In this document: positions 16,602 through 25,889 of the stretch, piece after piece
Layout of the letters: every line of letters starts with the position of its first letter
How positions within the stretch are numbered: position 1 is the stretch's first letter
Assembly (NCBI GenBank): GCA_002480925.1
Contig: DLDA01000038.1
Coordinates: 1 to 26,766, forward strand
Length of the DNA: 26,766 nucleotides
Direction: 5' to 3'
DNA from: Lachnospiraceae bacterium UBA7784
GTDB lineage: Bacteria > Bacillota > Clostridia > Lachnospirales > Lachnospiraceae
Notes under the pieces: generated by a model
The model's database searches: none
What the model was told of the DNA's origin: nothing
What the model saw: the letters and a program-made list of their open reading frames with translations, nothing else
Program-made: the position numbers and the translations under genes

Positions 16602-17486
16602 ATGCCAATATTCAAGGGTGCAGGCGTAGCTATCATTACGCCTATGGATGAAGATCAGAATGTTAATTATGACAAGCTCGAGGAGATCATTGACGAGCAG
16701 ATAGAGGGAGGTACCGATGCTATCGTAATAGTCGGTACCACCGGTGAGGGATCTACTCTTACAATGGAGGAGCACAGCGAGTGCATAAGAAAGGCCGTTG
16801 AGTTTACCAGACACAGGGTACCTGTCGTGGCAGGTACAGGAAGCAACTGCACCAAGACAGCTATCCAGCTGACTAAAGAGGCAGAGGAGCATGGAGCAGA
16901 TGCAGCGCTTGTCGTGACTCCATACTACAATAAAGCCACTCAGAAGGGACTTGTTGCACACTACAGTGCTATTGCAGATTCGACTAAGCTTCCTATCATC
17001 CTCTATAATGTACCTGGAAGGACAGGAACAAATATTGCTCCGCAGACTGTCGCTACCCTCCGCAAGACAAAGAAGAATATAGTAGGAGTAAAGGATGCAA
17101 CAGCAAACCTGGCTCAGACATCTGAGATGATGCGGCTCTGTGATGGCGATCTGGAGCTCTATTCAGGTGAGGATGGACTTGTGGTCCCTATCCTTTCACT
17201 TGGCGGTATCGGTGTCATTTCTGTAGTATCAAATGTCGCTCCACACGATGTTCATGAGATGGTGATGAGCTTCTTGAACGGGGATATAGAGAAGGCAAGG
17301 AAGATGCAGCTTCGTGAGCTTCCGCTAGTGGATGCACTTTTCTGCGAGGTAAACCCTATTCCTGTAAAGACAGCTATGAATCTGATGGGAAAGAATGTCG
17401 GACCTCTTCGACTTCCTCTCTGTGAGATGGAGGAGAAGAACCTCGAGAGACTAAAGAATGCAATGAAGGATTACGGACTTCTATAA
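16602..17486 (+). CDS. dapA: 4-hydroxy-tetrahydrodipicolinate synthase
   Basis: 294 residues. Start taken at ATG 16602 because AGGAGG at 16591-16596 is only 2 nt from the adjacent ATG at 16599 but 5 nt from 16602. DapA condenses pyruvate and aspartate semialdehyde, the first committed step to diaminopimelate and lysine. Visible features are TTGEGSTL (substrate threonines), PYYNKATQKGL, the catalytic tyrosine in YNVPGRTG (about 134) and the Schiff-base lysine in GVKDAT (about 164). The gene ends at a shared terminator facing dapB on the other strand, so both ends of this two-step pathway lie back to back in convergent transcripts. Confidence 0.96.
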   Translation: MPIFKGAGVAIITPMDEDQNVNYDKLEEIIDEQIEGGTDAIVIVGTTGEGSTLTMEEHSECIRKAVEFTRHRVPVVAGTGSNCTKTAIQLTKEAEEHGADAALVVTPYYNKATQKGLVAHYSAIADSTKLPIILYNVPGRTGTNIAPQTVATLRKTKKNIVGVKDATANLAQTSEMMRLCDGDLELYSGEDGLVVPILSLGGIGVISVVSNVAPHDVHEMVMSFLNGDIEKARKMQLRELPLVDALFCEVNPIPVKTAMNLMGKNVGPLRLPLCEMEEKNLERLKNAMKDYGLL

Positions 17487-17519
17487 AAAAACGGCAGGCA
17501 AGCGCCTGCCGCTTTTTTT
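17485..17519. terminator. Bidirectional terminator between dapA and dapB
   Basis: CGGCAGGC at 17492-17499 pairs with GCCTGCCG at 17504-17511 around an AAGC loop. A run of A precedes the stem and a run of T follows it, so it can end transcription from both sides. Confidence 0.93.
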
Positions 17520-17525
17520 ATGAAA

Positions 17526-18287
17526 TTATTTTGCTGCGATCACCTCTCGCATATCATACATTCCGGCTTCCTTTCCTTTCAGGAACTTTGCTGCCTCAAC
17601 AGCGCCTCTGGCGAAGACTGCCTTTGATGTAGCCTGATGTTTGAAGGTGATGACCTCATCCTGACCGGCGAAGATCACCTCATGTTCACCGACTATATTC
17701 CCGCCGCGGATGGATGAAATACCGATCTCTTTTGCATCTCTCTTTTCCCGTCTGTCGTGCCTGTCATAGATATAGGTGTATCTGCCATCGGCAGCATCGT
17801 TTACAGCATCGGCAAGGGCAATAGCCGTACCACTCGGGGCGTCGAGCTTCTGATTGTGGTGAGCCTCTACGATCTCTACATCAAAGCCTGCGTCTGCGAA
17901 CACCCTTGTAGCCTTATCAAGCAGCTCAAACAAAGTATTGATACCAAGTGACATGTTTGCGGAGCGGAGGATGGCAACCTTTTCAGAGGCCTTTTCTACC
18001 TGCTTTATCTGCTCATCAGAAAGACCTGTGGTGCATAGAACGACAGGCGTCTGCTTGTCTACAGCGTAGTCAAGAAGCGAATCGATAGCCTTAGGGTTTG
18101 AAAAATCAATTATCACATCAGCACTGATATCACACTGGTCGAAGGATGCGAATACCGGATAGGAATTCTTCCTCTCAGTAAAGGGATCGATTCCGGCTAC
18201 GATCTCGCAGTCCTCATCCCCTGCAACAATATCGGTGATAACCTGTCCCATATGGCCGTTGGCCCCGTTCATAATAATTCTTGTCAT
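17526..18287 (-). CDS. dapB: 4-hydroxy-tetrahydrodipicolinate reductase
   Basis: 253 residues on the minus strand. The Rossmann motif near the N-terminus is NGANGHMGQVI, followed by VIIDFSNP, VVLCTTGLS and the signature EAHHNQKLDAPSGTA with the catalytic His/Lys. DapB reduces the DapA product with NAD(P)H. AAAGGAAAAGG upstream on the minus strand supports the ATG. It lies 33 nt downstream of the uracil permease gene on the same strand and may be co-transcribed with it, an unexpected pairing of lysine synthesis with pyrimidine uptake. Confidence 0.96.
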   Translation of the reverse strand: MTRIIMNGANGHMGQVITDIVAGDEDCEIVAGIDPFTERKNSYPVFASFDQCDISADVIIDFSNPKAIDSLLDYAVDKQTPVVLCTTGLSDEQIKQVEKASEKVAILRSANMSLGINTLFELLDKATRVFADAGFDVEIVEAHHNQKLDAPSGTAIALADAVNDAADGRYTYIYDRHDRREKRDAKEIGISSIRGGNIVGEHEVIFAGQDEVITFKHQATSKAVFARGAVEAAKFLKGKEAGMYDMREVIAAK

Positions 18288-18320
18288 TATCCTTTTCCTT
18301 TCTATTAAAAAGTTTTAACC

Positions 18321-19691
18321 TTACATCCTTATTGAAGAAAGCTCTGATTCATCCTTTTCATCGTTCTTCTCGTTGAACACATAGTCGTTTCCTGGAAGTA
18401 TGGCATTCAGGATTATACCGAAAATAGCTGCAAGAGCAAGGGCAGTAAGGGTGATATGAGTGCTTCCGACCTTGAAGGTCAGACCATCAGTAAAGCCCAG
18501 ACCCGTTACCAGGATGACAGCGGCAATTATAAGGTTTCTTGATTTCGTGAAATCGACATGGTTTTCGACAACGTTTCTTACTCCGATAGCGGAGATCATT
18601 CCATAGAGGATAAAGCTTACCCCTCCTATGATAGCAGTCGGAAGGGTTCCTATAACCTCGGCAAACTTCGGAGAGAAGGAAAGGATCACTGCGTAGATGG
18701 CAGCAAGCCTTATCACACGAGGATCATGGACTCTTGAAAGCTCGAGCACACCGGTATTCTCACCATAGGTAGTATTTGCAGGACCGCCTATAAGGCCGGC
18801 AAAGGCTGTAGCAAGGCCATCTCCTATAAGTGTTCTGTGAAGTCCTGGATCAGAGATGAAGTTTTCTCCAACAGTAGCTGAGATAGCCGATATATCTCCT
18901 ATGTGCTCCATCATAGTGGCAATAGCTATTGGAGCCATTACCAGGATGGCGGTGATATCGAACTTGCAGATCATAAATGGCTGCAGCTGAACTACCTTAG
19001 CCTTTGCTATCTCACCGAACTGAAGTATAGCTGAGCCGTCGGCATTTGTCATGCCTGCTGCCTGAAAGATGACAGCAGCTATATAGGAGATCACTACACC
19101 CATAAGGATAGGGATGATCTTGAACATTCCTTTTCCCCATATATTAAAGATCACAATTACGGCAAAGGCGATTAGAGCTAAAGGCAAGTTCTTGGAAGCA
19201 TTGCTTACCGCTGAGGGAGCAAGTGAGAGGCCTATGCAGATGATTATAGGACCTGTCACCACAGGAGGCAGGAAGCGCATTACCCGGTTGACTCCGACCA
19301 GCTTTATTATTAGAGCAAGCAACAGATAGAGAAGTCCGGCTATGACTATTCCTCCGCAGGCATAGGGGAGCTTTTCTCCCATTGTCATGTTCTTGTAGAT
19401 GCCGGTCTTCAGATTGGCGACGGTCGCGAATCCTCCCAGAAACGCAAATGATGATCCCAGGAAGGCCGGAACCTTCATCTTTGTTATCACATGGAAGAGA
19501 AGGGTACCGACACCGGCTGCAAAGAGAGTTACCTGAATAGATAAGCCCTCACCCTTGAAATAACTATTAACCAGGATCGGGACCAGTATCGTTGCCCCGA
19601 ACATGGCAAACATATGCTGAAGCCCCAACAGGAGCATCCTCGGAACGCCCAGGGTCCTGGCATCTTTTATTGCCTGCTGCTTTGTATCCAT
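18321..19691 (-). CDS. uraA: Uracil/xanthine permease of the NCS2 family (UraA-like)
   Basis: 456 residues from the minus-strand ATG at 19689-19691, preceded by GGAGGCAAA; the frame continues upstream for 22 codons but without a good ribosome binding site. Typical NCS2 features are GLQHMFAMFGATILVPIL near the N-terminus, ATMMEHIGDISAISATVGEN with the substrate-site glutamate, and GGPANTTYGENTGVL. About 14 membrane segments are expected. The divergent upp gene, which traps imported uracil as UMP, strongly favours uracil as substrate over xanthine. Confidence 0.92.
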   Translation of the reverse strand: MDTKQQAIKDARTLGVPRMLLLGLQHMFAMFGATILVPILVNSYFKGEGLSIQVTLFAAGVGTLLFHVITKMKVPAFLGSSFAFLGGFATVANLKTGIYKNMTMGEKLPYACGGIVIAGLLYLLLALIIKLVGVNRVMRFLPPVVTGPIIICIGLSLAPSAVSNASKNLPLALIAFAVIVIFNIWGKGMFKIIPILMGVVISYIAAVIFQAAGMTNADGSAILQFGEIAKAKVVQLQPFMICKFDITAILVMAPIAIATMMEHIGDISAISATVGENFISDPGLHRTLIGDGLATAFAGLIGGPANTTYGENTGVLELSRVHDPRVIRLAAIYAVILSFSPKFAEVIGTLPTAIIGGVSFILYGMISAIGVRNVVENHVDFTKSRNLIIAAVILVTGLGFTDGLTFKVGSTHITLTALALAAIFGIILNAILPGNDYVFNEKNDEKDESELSSIRM

Positions 19692-19766
19692 TTTGCCTCC
19701 TTTATATCGGAAAAAACTTTTTTGTACCATAGAAATTCTAAATGATTTACTGGCCATTTACAAGTG

Positions 19767-19794
19767 TTGACTACAGGAAAATTTCGTCTATAAT
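19767..19794 (+). promoter_or_regulatory. Promoter of upp-trkA-trkH
   Basis: TTGACT at 19767-19772 and TATAAT at 19789-19794 with 16-bp spacing, 41 nt before the upp start. The 144-bp gap between uraA and upp must also hold the uraA promoter. No PyrR-type attenuator hairpin is evident. Confidence 0.8.
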
Positions 19795-19835
19795 ATAGAG
19801 TGTTTTTTTGCGGAATATTTTAAAGGAGACAAAAG

Positions 19836-20483
19836 ATGGAAAATTATAAGGGACTGGATAATGTAAGGGTGTTTGATCATCCTCTGATCCAGCACAAGAT
19901 CTCAAGGTTAAGAGATAAGCATACAGGAACCAATGAGTTCAGACAGCTGGTCGGAGAGATCGCCATGCTTGAGGGCTTTGAGGCACTTTCAGATCTGCCG
20001 CTCGAGGAGATAGAGGTCGAGACACCTATAGAGAAATGCATGACTCCTGTTATAGCCGGAAAGAAGCTGGCTGTAGTTCCTATCCTTCGAGCAGGACTCG
20101 GTATGGTAGACGGGGTACTATCTCTGGTACCTACTGCAAAGGTAGGACATATAGGCCTTTTCAGAGATCCAGAGACTCACGAGCCTCATGAGTATTACTG
20201 CAAGCTGCCTTCTCCTATCGAGGAGCGTACCATAGTCGTAGTGGATCCAATGCTTGCGACAGGCGGATCAGGATCAGCAGCTATAGATTTCATCAAGCAG
20301 CATGGCGGAAGAAAGATCAAGTTCATGTGCATCATTGCCGCTCCGGAGGGAGTCGAGAAGCTTCATAATGACCATCCTGATGTGCAGATCTATATTGGCC
20401 ATGTAGACAGAGAGCTTAATAGTGATGCCTACATCTGTCCGGGACTTGGAGACGCTGGAGATCGTATCTTCGGTACACTGTAA
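19836..20483 (+). CDS. upp: Uracil phosphoribosyltransferase
   Basis: 215 residues. The protein carries the PRPP-binding loop [17 protein letters not shown], the N-terminal [17 protein letters not shown] and the uracil-site tail [16 protein letters not shown], all diagnostic of Upp. It converts uracil plus PRPP to UMP. AAAGGAG precedes the ATG. It is divergent from the uracil permease and 9 nt upstream of trkA, so potassium-uptake genes seem to share its transcript. Confidence 0.97.
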   Translation: MENYKGLDNVRVFDHPLIQHKISRLRDKHTGTNEFRQLVGEIAMLEGFEALSDLPLEEIEVETPIEKCMTPVIAGKKLAVVPILRAGLGMVDGVLSLVPTAKVGHIGLFRDPETHEPHEYYCKLPSPIEERTIVVVDPMLATGGSGSAAIDFIKQHGGRKIKFMCIIAAPEGVEKLHNDHPDVQIYIGHVDRELNSDAYICPGLGDAGDRIFGTL

Positions 20484-20492
20484 GGGAATTGT

Positions 20493-21893
20493 ATGGGTAT
20501 TTTTTCAAAGGATAATTCCGCGTCGACGGACGCGGATCCTCTTCATATTATTATAGTTGGCTGCGGAAAGGTAGGCCATACGCTTATTGCTCAGCTGTCC
20601 AGAGAGGGCGACGATATTACGATAATAGACGAGAGTGAGCAGAAGATAAGCGACATCACAAACCAGTATGATGTGATGGGTATAGTCGGAAACGGGGCCA
20701 GCTACAGCGTCCAGAAGGAGGCTGGGATCGATGATACAGATCTTTTAGTGGCTGTGACGGATTCAGATGAGCTGAATCTTCTTTGCTGCACTATAGCCAC
20801 CCGTATAGGAAAATGCTCTGCTATAGCAAGAGTCAGGAACCCGGAGTACAGCACGGAGATCAATTATCTGCGCGACCGGCTTGGACTGGCCATGATCATA
20901 AACCCTGAGATGGAGGCGGCCATGGAGGTTGCCCGTATTCTCTATCTCCCTTCTGCGCTTGAGGTGAATACCTTTGCGCATGGAGAGGCTCAGATGATAA
21001 AGTTCCGTGTCAAGGAAGATTCCAGGATAGTAGGTAAGGCAGTGCACACTGTCGCAAGAGAGTCAAGGAATGTGCTCTTTACCACTGTCTTCCATGACGG
21101 CAGGGCCTATATACCTAACGGAGACTATATCTTCTCTCCTGGGGATACGGTATCATTTGTCACCTCAAGGCACAATGGCAAGAATGCCCTTAAGAGCCTT
21201 GGAGTGCCTACGGCAAATGTCAGGGACTGTATGATAATAGGCGGAGGCAAGGCAGCCTATTATCTGGCAGCCCAGCTCATCAGGGAGAGTATCTCGGTAA
21301 AGATAATCGAGCGCGACCAGAAGAGATGCGAGCAGCTTTCCTCCCTGCTGCCAAATGCTATTATAATAAATGGAGACGGTACAAGCGCCGATCTTCTGAA
21401 GGAGGAGGGCATAGAGACAGTAGATGCATTTGTCCCTCTTACTGGTATAGATGAGGAGAATATCCTTCTGACCCTCCATGCTAAAAGGGTATCAGAGGCA
21501 AAGGTAGTTACAAAGATCAACAGATTTGCTTTCCAGGATGTGATAGACAGTCTTGACTTAGGAAGCGTGGTCTATCCCAGGATCATAACGTCGGAGGCTA
21601 TAATAGCCTATGCCAGAGCCAAGAGAGCATCGATGGATTCAAACATAGAGACTCTTTATCATATGTATAATGATACTGTAGAGGCTATAGAGTTCCGTAT
21701 AGGAGCTCCTTCAGCTGTGACTGGTGTCCCGCTCAAGGATCTGAAGCTTCGGGGACATCTGATGGTATCGTTTATAAGCCGTGACGGAACGATCATCTTC
21801 CCTAAGGGAGATGATACTATAGAGGTTGGCGATACGGTAATGATAGTTACTACACATACAGGCTTCTCTGATATAGTGGATATTCTGGCATAG
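20493..21893 (+). CDS. trkA: TrkA, NAD-binding regulatory subunit of Trk potassium uptake
   Basis: 466 residues with two tandem RCK_N/RCK_C units, as in full-length TrkA. The first nucleotide-binding motif is VGCGKVGHTL (about residues 23-32) with the acidic residue in IIDESEQ. The second is IGGGKAAYYLA (about 249-259) with IIERDQ. RCK_C domains end in DTVSFVTS and DTVMIVTTH. TrkA gates the membrane channel TrkH, encoded directly downstream, in response to nucleotides. About 15 extra polar residues precede the first Rossmann fold. Confidence 0.95.
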   Translation: MGIFSKDNSASTDADPLHIIIVGCGKVGHTLIAQLSREGDDITIIDESEQKISDITNQYDVMGIVGNGASYSVQKEAGIDDTDLLVAVTDSDELNLLCCTIATRIGKCSAIARVRNPEYSTEINYLRDRLGLAMIINPEMEAAMEVARILYLPSALEVNTFAHGEAQMIKFRVKEDSRIVGKAVHTVARESRNVLFTTVFHDGRAYIPNGDYIFSPGDTVSFVTSRHNGKNALKSLGVPTANVRDCMIIGGGKAAYYLAAQLIRESISVKIIERDQKRCEQLSSLLPNAIIINGDGTSADLLKEEGIETVDAFVPLTGIDEENILLTLHAKRVSEAKVVTKINRFAFQDVIDSLDLGSVVYPRIITSEAIIAYARAKRASMDSNIETLYHMYNDTVEAIEFRIGAPSAVTGVPLKDLKLRGHLMVSFISRDGTIIFPKGDDTIEVGDTVMIVTTHTGFSDIVDILA

Positions 21894-21902
21894 AGGTGAC
21901 AA

Positions 21903-23375
21903 GTGAATCAGTCTATAATCAAATATATACTAGGAAAGGTGCTTGAGATCGTTGGCCTTCTTATGGTGATCCCGATGATCACAGGCATCATATACCATGA
22001 GGAAGAGGCCTTCTCTTTTCTTTTCGTTGGAGTCCTAAGCTTTGCGATCGGGTGTTTTACGACCAGGAAAAAGCCGTCAAATACGATGTTTTATCTTAAA
22101 GAGGGTTGTGTCGTGACCTCTCTTTCATGGATCCTCATATCAGTGGTCGGGGCAATTCCCTTTATGCTGACAGGAGAGATCCCTAATTTCATAGATGCCT
22201 GGTTTGAGACTGCATCAGGCTTTACGACGACAGGAGCTTCCATCCTTACTGATGTCGAGGCCATCTCTCATACATCTCTTATGTGGAGAAGCTTCACACA
22301 TTGGATCGGCGGAATGGGAGTCCTTGTCTTTCTTCTGGCTGTAATACCTATGTCAGGTGGCTCCAATATAAACCTTATGAGGGCAGAATCTCCGGGTCCT
22401 TCTGTCGGAAAGCTTGTCCCTAAGATAAAGAGCTCAGCAGCAATCCTTTATAGGATCTATCTGGGAATGACTGTAGTACAGTTCGTGCTCTTAGTCATTG
22501 CGAGGATGCCGGCATTTGATGCTTTATGCATCACATTCGGTTCGGCAGGTACAGGAGGCTTCGGTGTGAGAAACGACAGCTGCGGAAGCTACAGCGCCCT
22601 GCAGCAGTGGATTACAGGTGTTTTCTGTGTCCTGTTCGGAGTGAACTTCAACTTTTATTATTTCCTCATTGCAAGAGAGCCGAAAAAAAGCTTTCGTATG
22701 GAGGAGGTCAGGGTATACTTCGGTATAATTGGAGCTTCAGTCATTATCATTTTCTTCAATATAATGGGAATGTTCAATAATGCCCTCGATGCGCTTAGAG
22801 CTGCTTTCTTCCAGGTGGGAAGCATAATCACGACAACAGGATACTCATCAGTGGATTTTGACCTGTGGCCGACTCTTTCAAAGGCCATCCTTGTGATGCT
22901 TATGTTTATTGGAGCATGTGCGGGATCTACAGGAGGTGGATTCAAGGTATCCAGAGCCATAATCGCTTCAAAGACTGTGTTTAAGGAGGCCAACTCCTAT
23001 ATCCATCCGAAAAGCGTGAAGAAGATAAAGATGGATGGCGAGGTCATAGAGCATGATGTGCTGAGATCTGTAAATGTATATACGATCACATATCTGGCGA
23101 TCTTTATAGTGTCTGTGCTTCTGGTATCCATTGAGGGAAAGGATCTGGTGACAAGCTTTACATCTGTTGCTGCTACCTTCAATAACATAGGACCTGGTCT
23201 CGCAAAGGTCGGACCGGCAGCCAATTATGACTGCCTGTCATATTTTTCAAAGATAGTCCTTACACTTGATATGATAGCAGGAAGGCTTGAGCTGTTTCCT
23301 CTGATCATCCTTTTTCATCCAGCTGTGTTAAAGGAGATATTCATAAGAAAGAAATGCAGCCAGAGAGCCTCATGA
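21903..23375 (+). CDS. trkH: TrkH, potassium channel subunit of Trk
   Basis: 490 residues starting with GTG at 21903, preceded by GAGGTG at 21894-21899. Four pore loops are visible: SGFTTTGASIL, GSAGTGGFG, TTTGYSSVD and ATFNNIGPGL, matching the four selectivity-filter segments of the TrkH/KtrB superfamily. About ten membrane helices are expected. It forms the K+ pathway with TrkA. Its stop codon is 2 nt from that of the converging minus-strand gene. Confidence 0.95.
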   Translation: MNQSIIKYILGKVLEIVGLLMVIPMITGIIYHEEEAFSFLFVGVLSFAIGCFTTRKKPSNTMFYLKEGCVVTSLSWILISVVGAIPFMLTGEIPNFIDAWFETASGFTTTGASILTDVEAISHTSLMWRSFTHWIGGMGVLVFLLAVIPMSGGSNINLMRAESPGPSVGKLVPKIKSSAAILYRIYLGMTVVQFVLLVIARMPAFDALCITFGSAGTGGFGVRNDSCGSYSALQQWITGVFCVLFGVNFNFYYFLIAREPKKSFRMEEVRVYFGIIGASVIIIFFNIMGMFNNALDALRAAFFQVGSIITTTGYSSVDFDLWPTLSKAILVMLMFIGACAGSTGGGFKVSRAIIASKTVFKEANSYIHPKSVKKIKMDGEVIEHDVLRSVNVYTITYLAIFIVSVLLVSIEGKDLVTSFTSVAATFNNIGPGLAKVGPAANYDCLSYFSKIVLTLDMIAGRLELFPLIILFHPAVLKEIFIRKKCSQRAS

Positions 23376-23377
23376 TA

Positions 23378-23896
23378 TCAGGCCTTCAGGTCTATATGCC
23401 TCGACAGCTTTTTTGCTATCTGGGACAGGGAGCTCATGAATTCGGATTCCTTTCCGAAGGTATCCTCGAATCTTGATTCGTCGATATTATCGAAGGCGGA
23501 CTCTGACATACTCATATATCCATCGTCGTCAAATGTGACGCCAAGATCCTCCAGCTCGTCAGAATAATCGCTGGCGAGCTGTTTCATTTGCTTTATTGCG
23601 CTCTTAGAGTCTCTGCTGTTATATTTCTTAGATGACTGAATAGTATAATTATAGGAATCACAGAAGGCCTTCATTTTCTTATAGAATTCGGCCTTGCTCT
23701 CCTTGCTGTCCGCTGACTCATCACCATAGTCCTCATCAGCAAGCGATGATATGCCCTTTCTCAGGGCCTGTGTATCGGCCATTACGAGCTTGCCATATGA
23801 GGTCTCCTTACGTACTGACTGCTTCGATAATGAGGAGTCACTGGTCTTGTACAGATTCCTGAGTGTGACATTATTTGTAACTGTGAAGCTGCTCAT
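23378..23896 (-). CDS. Unknown helical protein with a weak FliD-like tail
   Basis: 172 residues, very hydrophilic, Ser/Lys/Asp/Glu-rich, with no signal peptide or membrane segment. I do not recognise a family. The C-terminal half (MKQLASDYSDELEDLGVTFD, then DDGYMSMSESAFDN) resembles the segment of flagellar cap proteins in which helices precede a G-I/V-x-x-D-x-D-G-x-L/M-x-x-D/S stretch, but the similarity is short and the protein is far too small for FliD. GGAGAAAATC precedes the ATG on the minus strand and a TATAAT box (23933-23938, minus strand) lies upstream. It diverges from guaA and runs into trkH without a terminator. Confidence 0.72.
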   Translation of the reverse strand: MSSFTVTNNVTLRNLYKTSDSSLSKQSVRKETSYGKLVMADTQALRKGISSLADEDYGDESADSKESKAEFYKKMKAFCDSYNYTIQSSKKYNSRDSKSAIKQMKQLASDYSDELEDLGVTFDDDGYMSMSESAFDNIDESRFEDTFGKESEFMSSLSQIAKKLSRHIDLKA

Positions 23897-24042
23897 GATT
23901 TTCTCCTTTTTACAATGGAATGCTACTTATCTATTATATCGTAGATTTACCAGATAAACTAAATACCTGTGGAAAAATTTGCTGCGATATTGTATGATAA
24001 TACATAAACGCGATGTTTTATCTTTTTCTGGAAGGAGATTTA

Positions 24043-25593
24043 ATGGAACACAAACAAAAGGTCATCGTGATCGACTTCGGCGGTCAGTACAATCAGCTTG
24101 TCGCGCGCCGTGTCAGAGAAAATCATGTTTACTGCGAGATCACATCATATCGGACCCCTCTGGACAAGATCAAGGAGATGGACCCTATGGGTATCATCCT
24201 GACCGGAGGCCCTAACAGCGTATTTGAAGAGGATTCGGCCACGGCTCCCAGGGAACTCTTTGAGCTTGGCGTGCCTGTTCTTGGGCTCTGCTATGGTGCC
24301 CAGCTTATGATGCATGTTTTAGGCGGCAGTGTGGACCATGCTCCGGAAAGAGAGTACGGCAAGACTCCGCTTACTGTCGATGATGAGAAAAGTCCGCTTT
24401 TTGCCGGTCTGCCAGAGAATTCTATTGTATGGATGAGCCATAATGATTATATAAAGACTCCGGCAGCAGGCTTTCATATCACATCCCATACTGCTAATTG
24501 TCCGGTGGCGTCTGCTGAGGATCCATCGAGAAATCTCTACGCTATCCAGTTCCATCCTGAGGTCCTCCATACCGAATATGGAAAGGATATCCTTAAGAAC
24601 TTCGTAATAGATGTATGCGGCTGCTCAGGCGACTGGCAGATGTCCTCATTTGCCGAGAAGACTATAAAGGAACTTAAGGAAAAGATAGGCGACGGAAAGG
24701 CCCTCTGTGCCTTATCAGGCGGAGTGGATTCCTCTGTTGCGGCTGTACTCCTTTCAAAGGCCATTGGAAAGAACCTGACTTGCGTGTTCGTAGATCACGG
24801 TCTTTTACGTAAGGACGAGGGAGATATGGTATCCCGTGTATTCGGTCCGGAGGGTCCTTATGAGCTGAACTTTGTCAGGGTAGATGCTAAGGATCTTTTC
24901 TACAGCAAGTTGGCTGGTGTCACAGAGCCAGAGAAAAAGAGGAAGATCATCGGGGAAGAGTTCATCCGCGTCTTCGAGCATGAAGCCAAGAAGATCGGGA
25001 AAGTAGACTACCTGGTTCAGGGAACCATCTATCCTGATGTCGTAGAATCAGGGCTCGGCGGCGAATCGGCCACGATCAAGAGTCACCACAATGTAGGAGG
25101 ACTGCCTGACTATGTAGATTTCAAGGAGATAGTAGAGCCGCTTAGATACCTGTTCAAGGACGAGGTCAGAGCCGTGGGCCTTCATCTGGGTATCCCTCGT
25201 GAGCTTGTGATGAGACAGCCTTTCCCGGGACCGGGTCTTGGTATCCGTATCATAGGTGACGTCACAGAGGAAAAGGTAAAGATCGTCCAGGACGCCGATG
25301 CCATCTTCCGTGAGGAAATGGAGAAGGCAGGCCTCAACAAGACTGCCGGCCAGTACTTCGCAGCCCTTACTAATATGCGTTCAGTCGGCGTCATGGGTGA
25401 CGAGAGAACTTATGACTATGCGATAGCGCTCCGCGCCGTAAACACCGTAGACTTCATGACCGCCGATATAGTTGAGATTCCTTACGAGGTTCTAAAGACG
25501 GTGACCAGCCGTATCATAAACGAGGTCTCTCATGTAAACCGCGTGCTCTACGATATCACGAGCAAGCCGCCAGGAACGATAGAGTTCGAGTGA
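24043..25593 (+). CDS. guaA: GMP synthase (glutamine-hydrolysing)
   Basis: 516 residues from ATG 24043, with GAAGGAG upstream; a possible ATG 30 nt earlier has none. The N-terminal class I glutamine amidotransferase has the nucleophile cysteine in GLCYGAQ (about residue 83) and His/Glu in QFHPEV (about 170). The ATP-pyrophosphatase domain has [12 protein letters not shown]. The GMP synthase C-domain shows [15 protein letters not shown] and ends in [13 protein letters not shown]. It converts XMP to GMP. The 3' end of guaA is a known integration site for genomic islands in Firmicutes, which fits the change in character of the DNA just downstream. Confidence 0.97.
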   Translation: MEHKQKVIVIDFGGQYNQLVARRVRENHVYCEITSYRTPLDKIKEMDPMGIILTGGPNSVFEEDSATAPRELFELGVPVLGLCYGAQLMMHVLGGSVDHAPEREYGKTPLTVDDEKSPLFAGLPENSIVWMSHNDYIKTPAAGFHITSHTANCPVASAEDPSRNLYAIQFHPEVLHTEYGKDILKNFVIDVCGCSGDWQMSSFAEKTIKELKEKIGDGKALCALSGGVDSSVAAVLLSKAIGKNLTCVFVDHGLLRKDEGDMVSRVFGPEGPYELNFVRVDAKDLFYSKLAGVTEPEKKRKIIGEEFIRVFEHEAKKIGKVDYLVQGTIYPDVVESGLGGESATIKSHHNVGGLPDYVDFKEIVEPLRYLFKDEVRAVGLHLGIPRELVMRQPFPGPGLGIRIIGDVTEEKVKIVQDADAIFREEMEKAGLNKTAGQYFAALTNMRSVGVMGDERTYDYAIALRAVNTVDFMTADIVEIPYEVLKTVTSRIINEVSHVNRVLYDITSKPPGTIEFE

Positions 25594-25664
25594 GAAAAAT
25601 ATTATAATATATTTGCATAAATATATAATAAAACTTTATATAATATCAACATAGAAAAACATAG

Positions 25665-25697
25665 AAAGCCATGAGAATAAAGTTCTCATGGCTTTTT
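25665..25697 (+). terminator. Rho-independent terminator of guaA
   Basis: AAAGCCATGAGAA at 25665-25677 pairs perfectly with TTCTCATGGCTTT at 25683-25695 around a TAAAG loop; the stem itself ends in T, extended to 25697. The 70 nt between guaA and the stem are very AT-rich and hold nothing else recognised. Confidence 0.93.
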
Positions 25698-25858
25698 GTC
25701 ACAATAGCATAAGTTTATTCGCGACAGCACCAGTTTTGCCTGTGGAATTACAGATGATTTTCACAATAGATACATTTACAGATTTACCGCACCATATAAG
25801 CATTAGTATGGTGCATGGTATTTTCACCATACGCATGAAAAAAGTCGGACGGCACCAA
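25694..25858 (-). repeat. Left half of a 62-bp repeat array (three units, minus strand)
   Basis: Read on the minus strand, three units each start with a box like TTGGTGC and have, exactly 26 nt later, a box like CTATNGTGAAAAT. First boxes (plus coordinates): 25852-25858 TTGGTGC, 25789-25795 ATGGTGC, 25727-25733 CTGGTGC. Second boxes begin at 25832 (GTATGGTGAAAAT), 25769 (CTATTGTGAAAAT) and 25707 (CTATTGTGACAAA), going leftward. Periods are 63 and 62 bp. The DNA between boxes is variable. The outermost unit runs up to the guaA terminator. No convincing protein-coding gene was identified here. Confidence 0.8.
25789..25814. repeat. Short hairpin inside the left repeat half
   Basis: GCACCATA at 25789-25796 pairs with TATGGTGC at 25807-25814 around a 10-nt loop. 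The left arm is itself the TGGTGC box of the middle left unit; an alternative pairing of ATGGTG (25808-25813) with CACCAT (25825-25830) is also possible. Confidence 0.6.
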
Positions 25859-25861
25859 AAT

Positions 25862-25889
25862 TCTGGAAAATTATTGGTACTATTCCAGA
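25862..25889. repeat. Small hairpin near the array axis
   Basis: TCTGGAA at 25862-25868 pairs with TTCCAGA at 25883-25889 with a 14-nt loop. It lies beside the axis (about 25866) around which the two repeat halves are mirror-imaged, although its own centre is at about 25875. Confidence 0.55.

Noticed and set aside
16191..16961. Antisense reading frame of 256 codons across the cobO-like gene and dapA
   Set aside because: It is a shadow of two confident genes, Cys/Leu/Ser-rich without any recognisable motif.
23897..24042. Purine riboswitch before guaA
   Set aside because: The leader is short and lacks the conserved loop and junction sequences of the purine aptamer.
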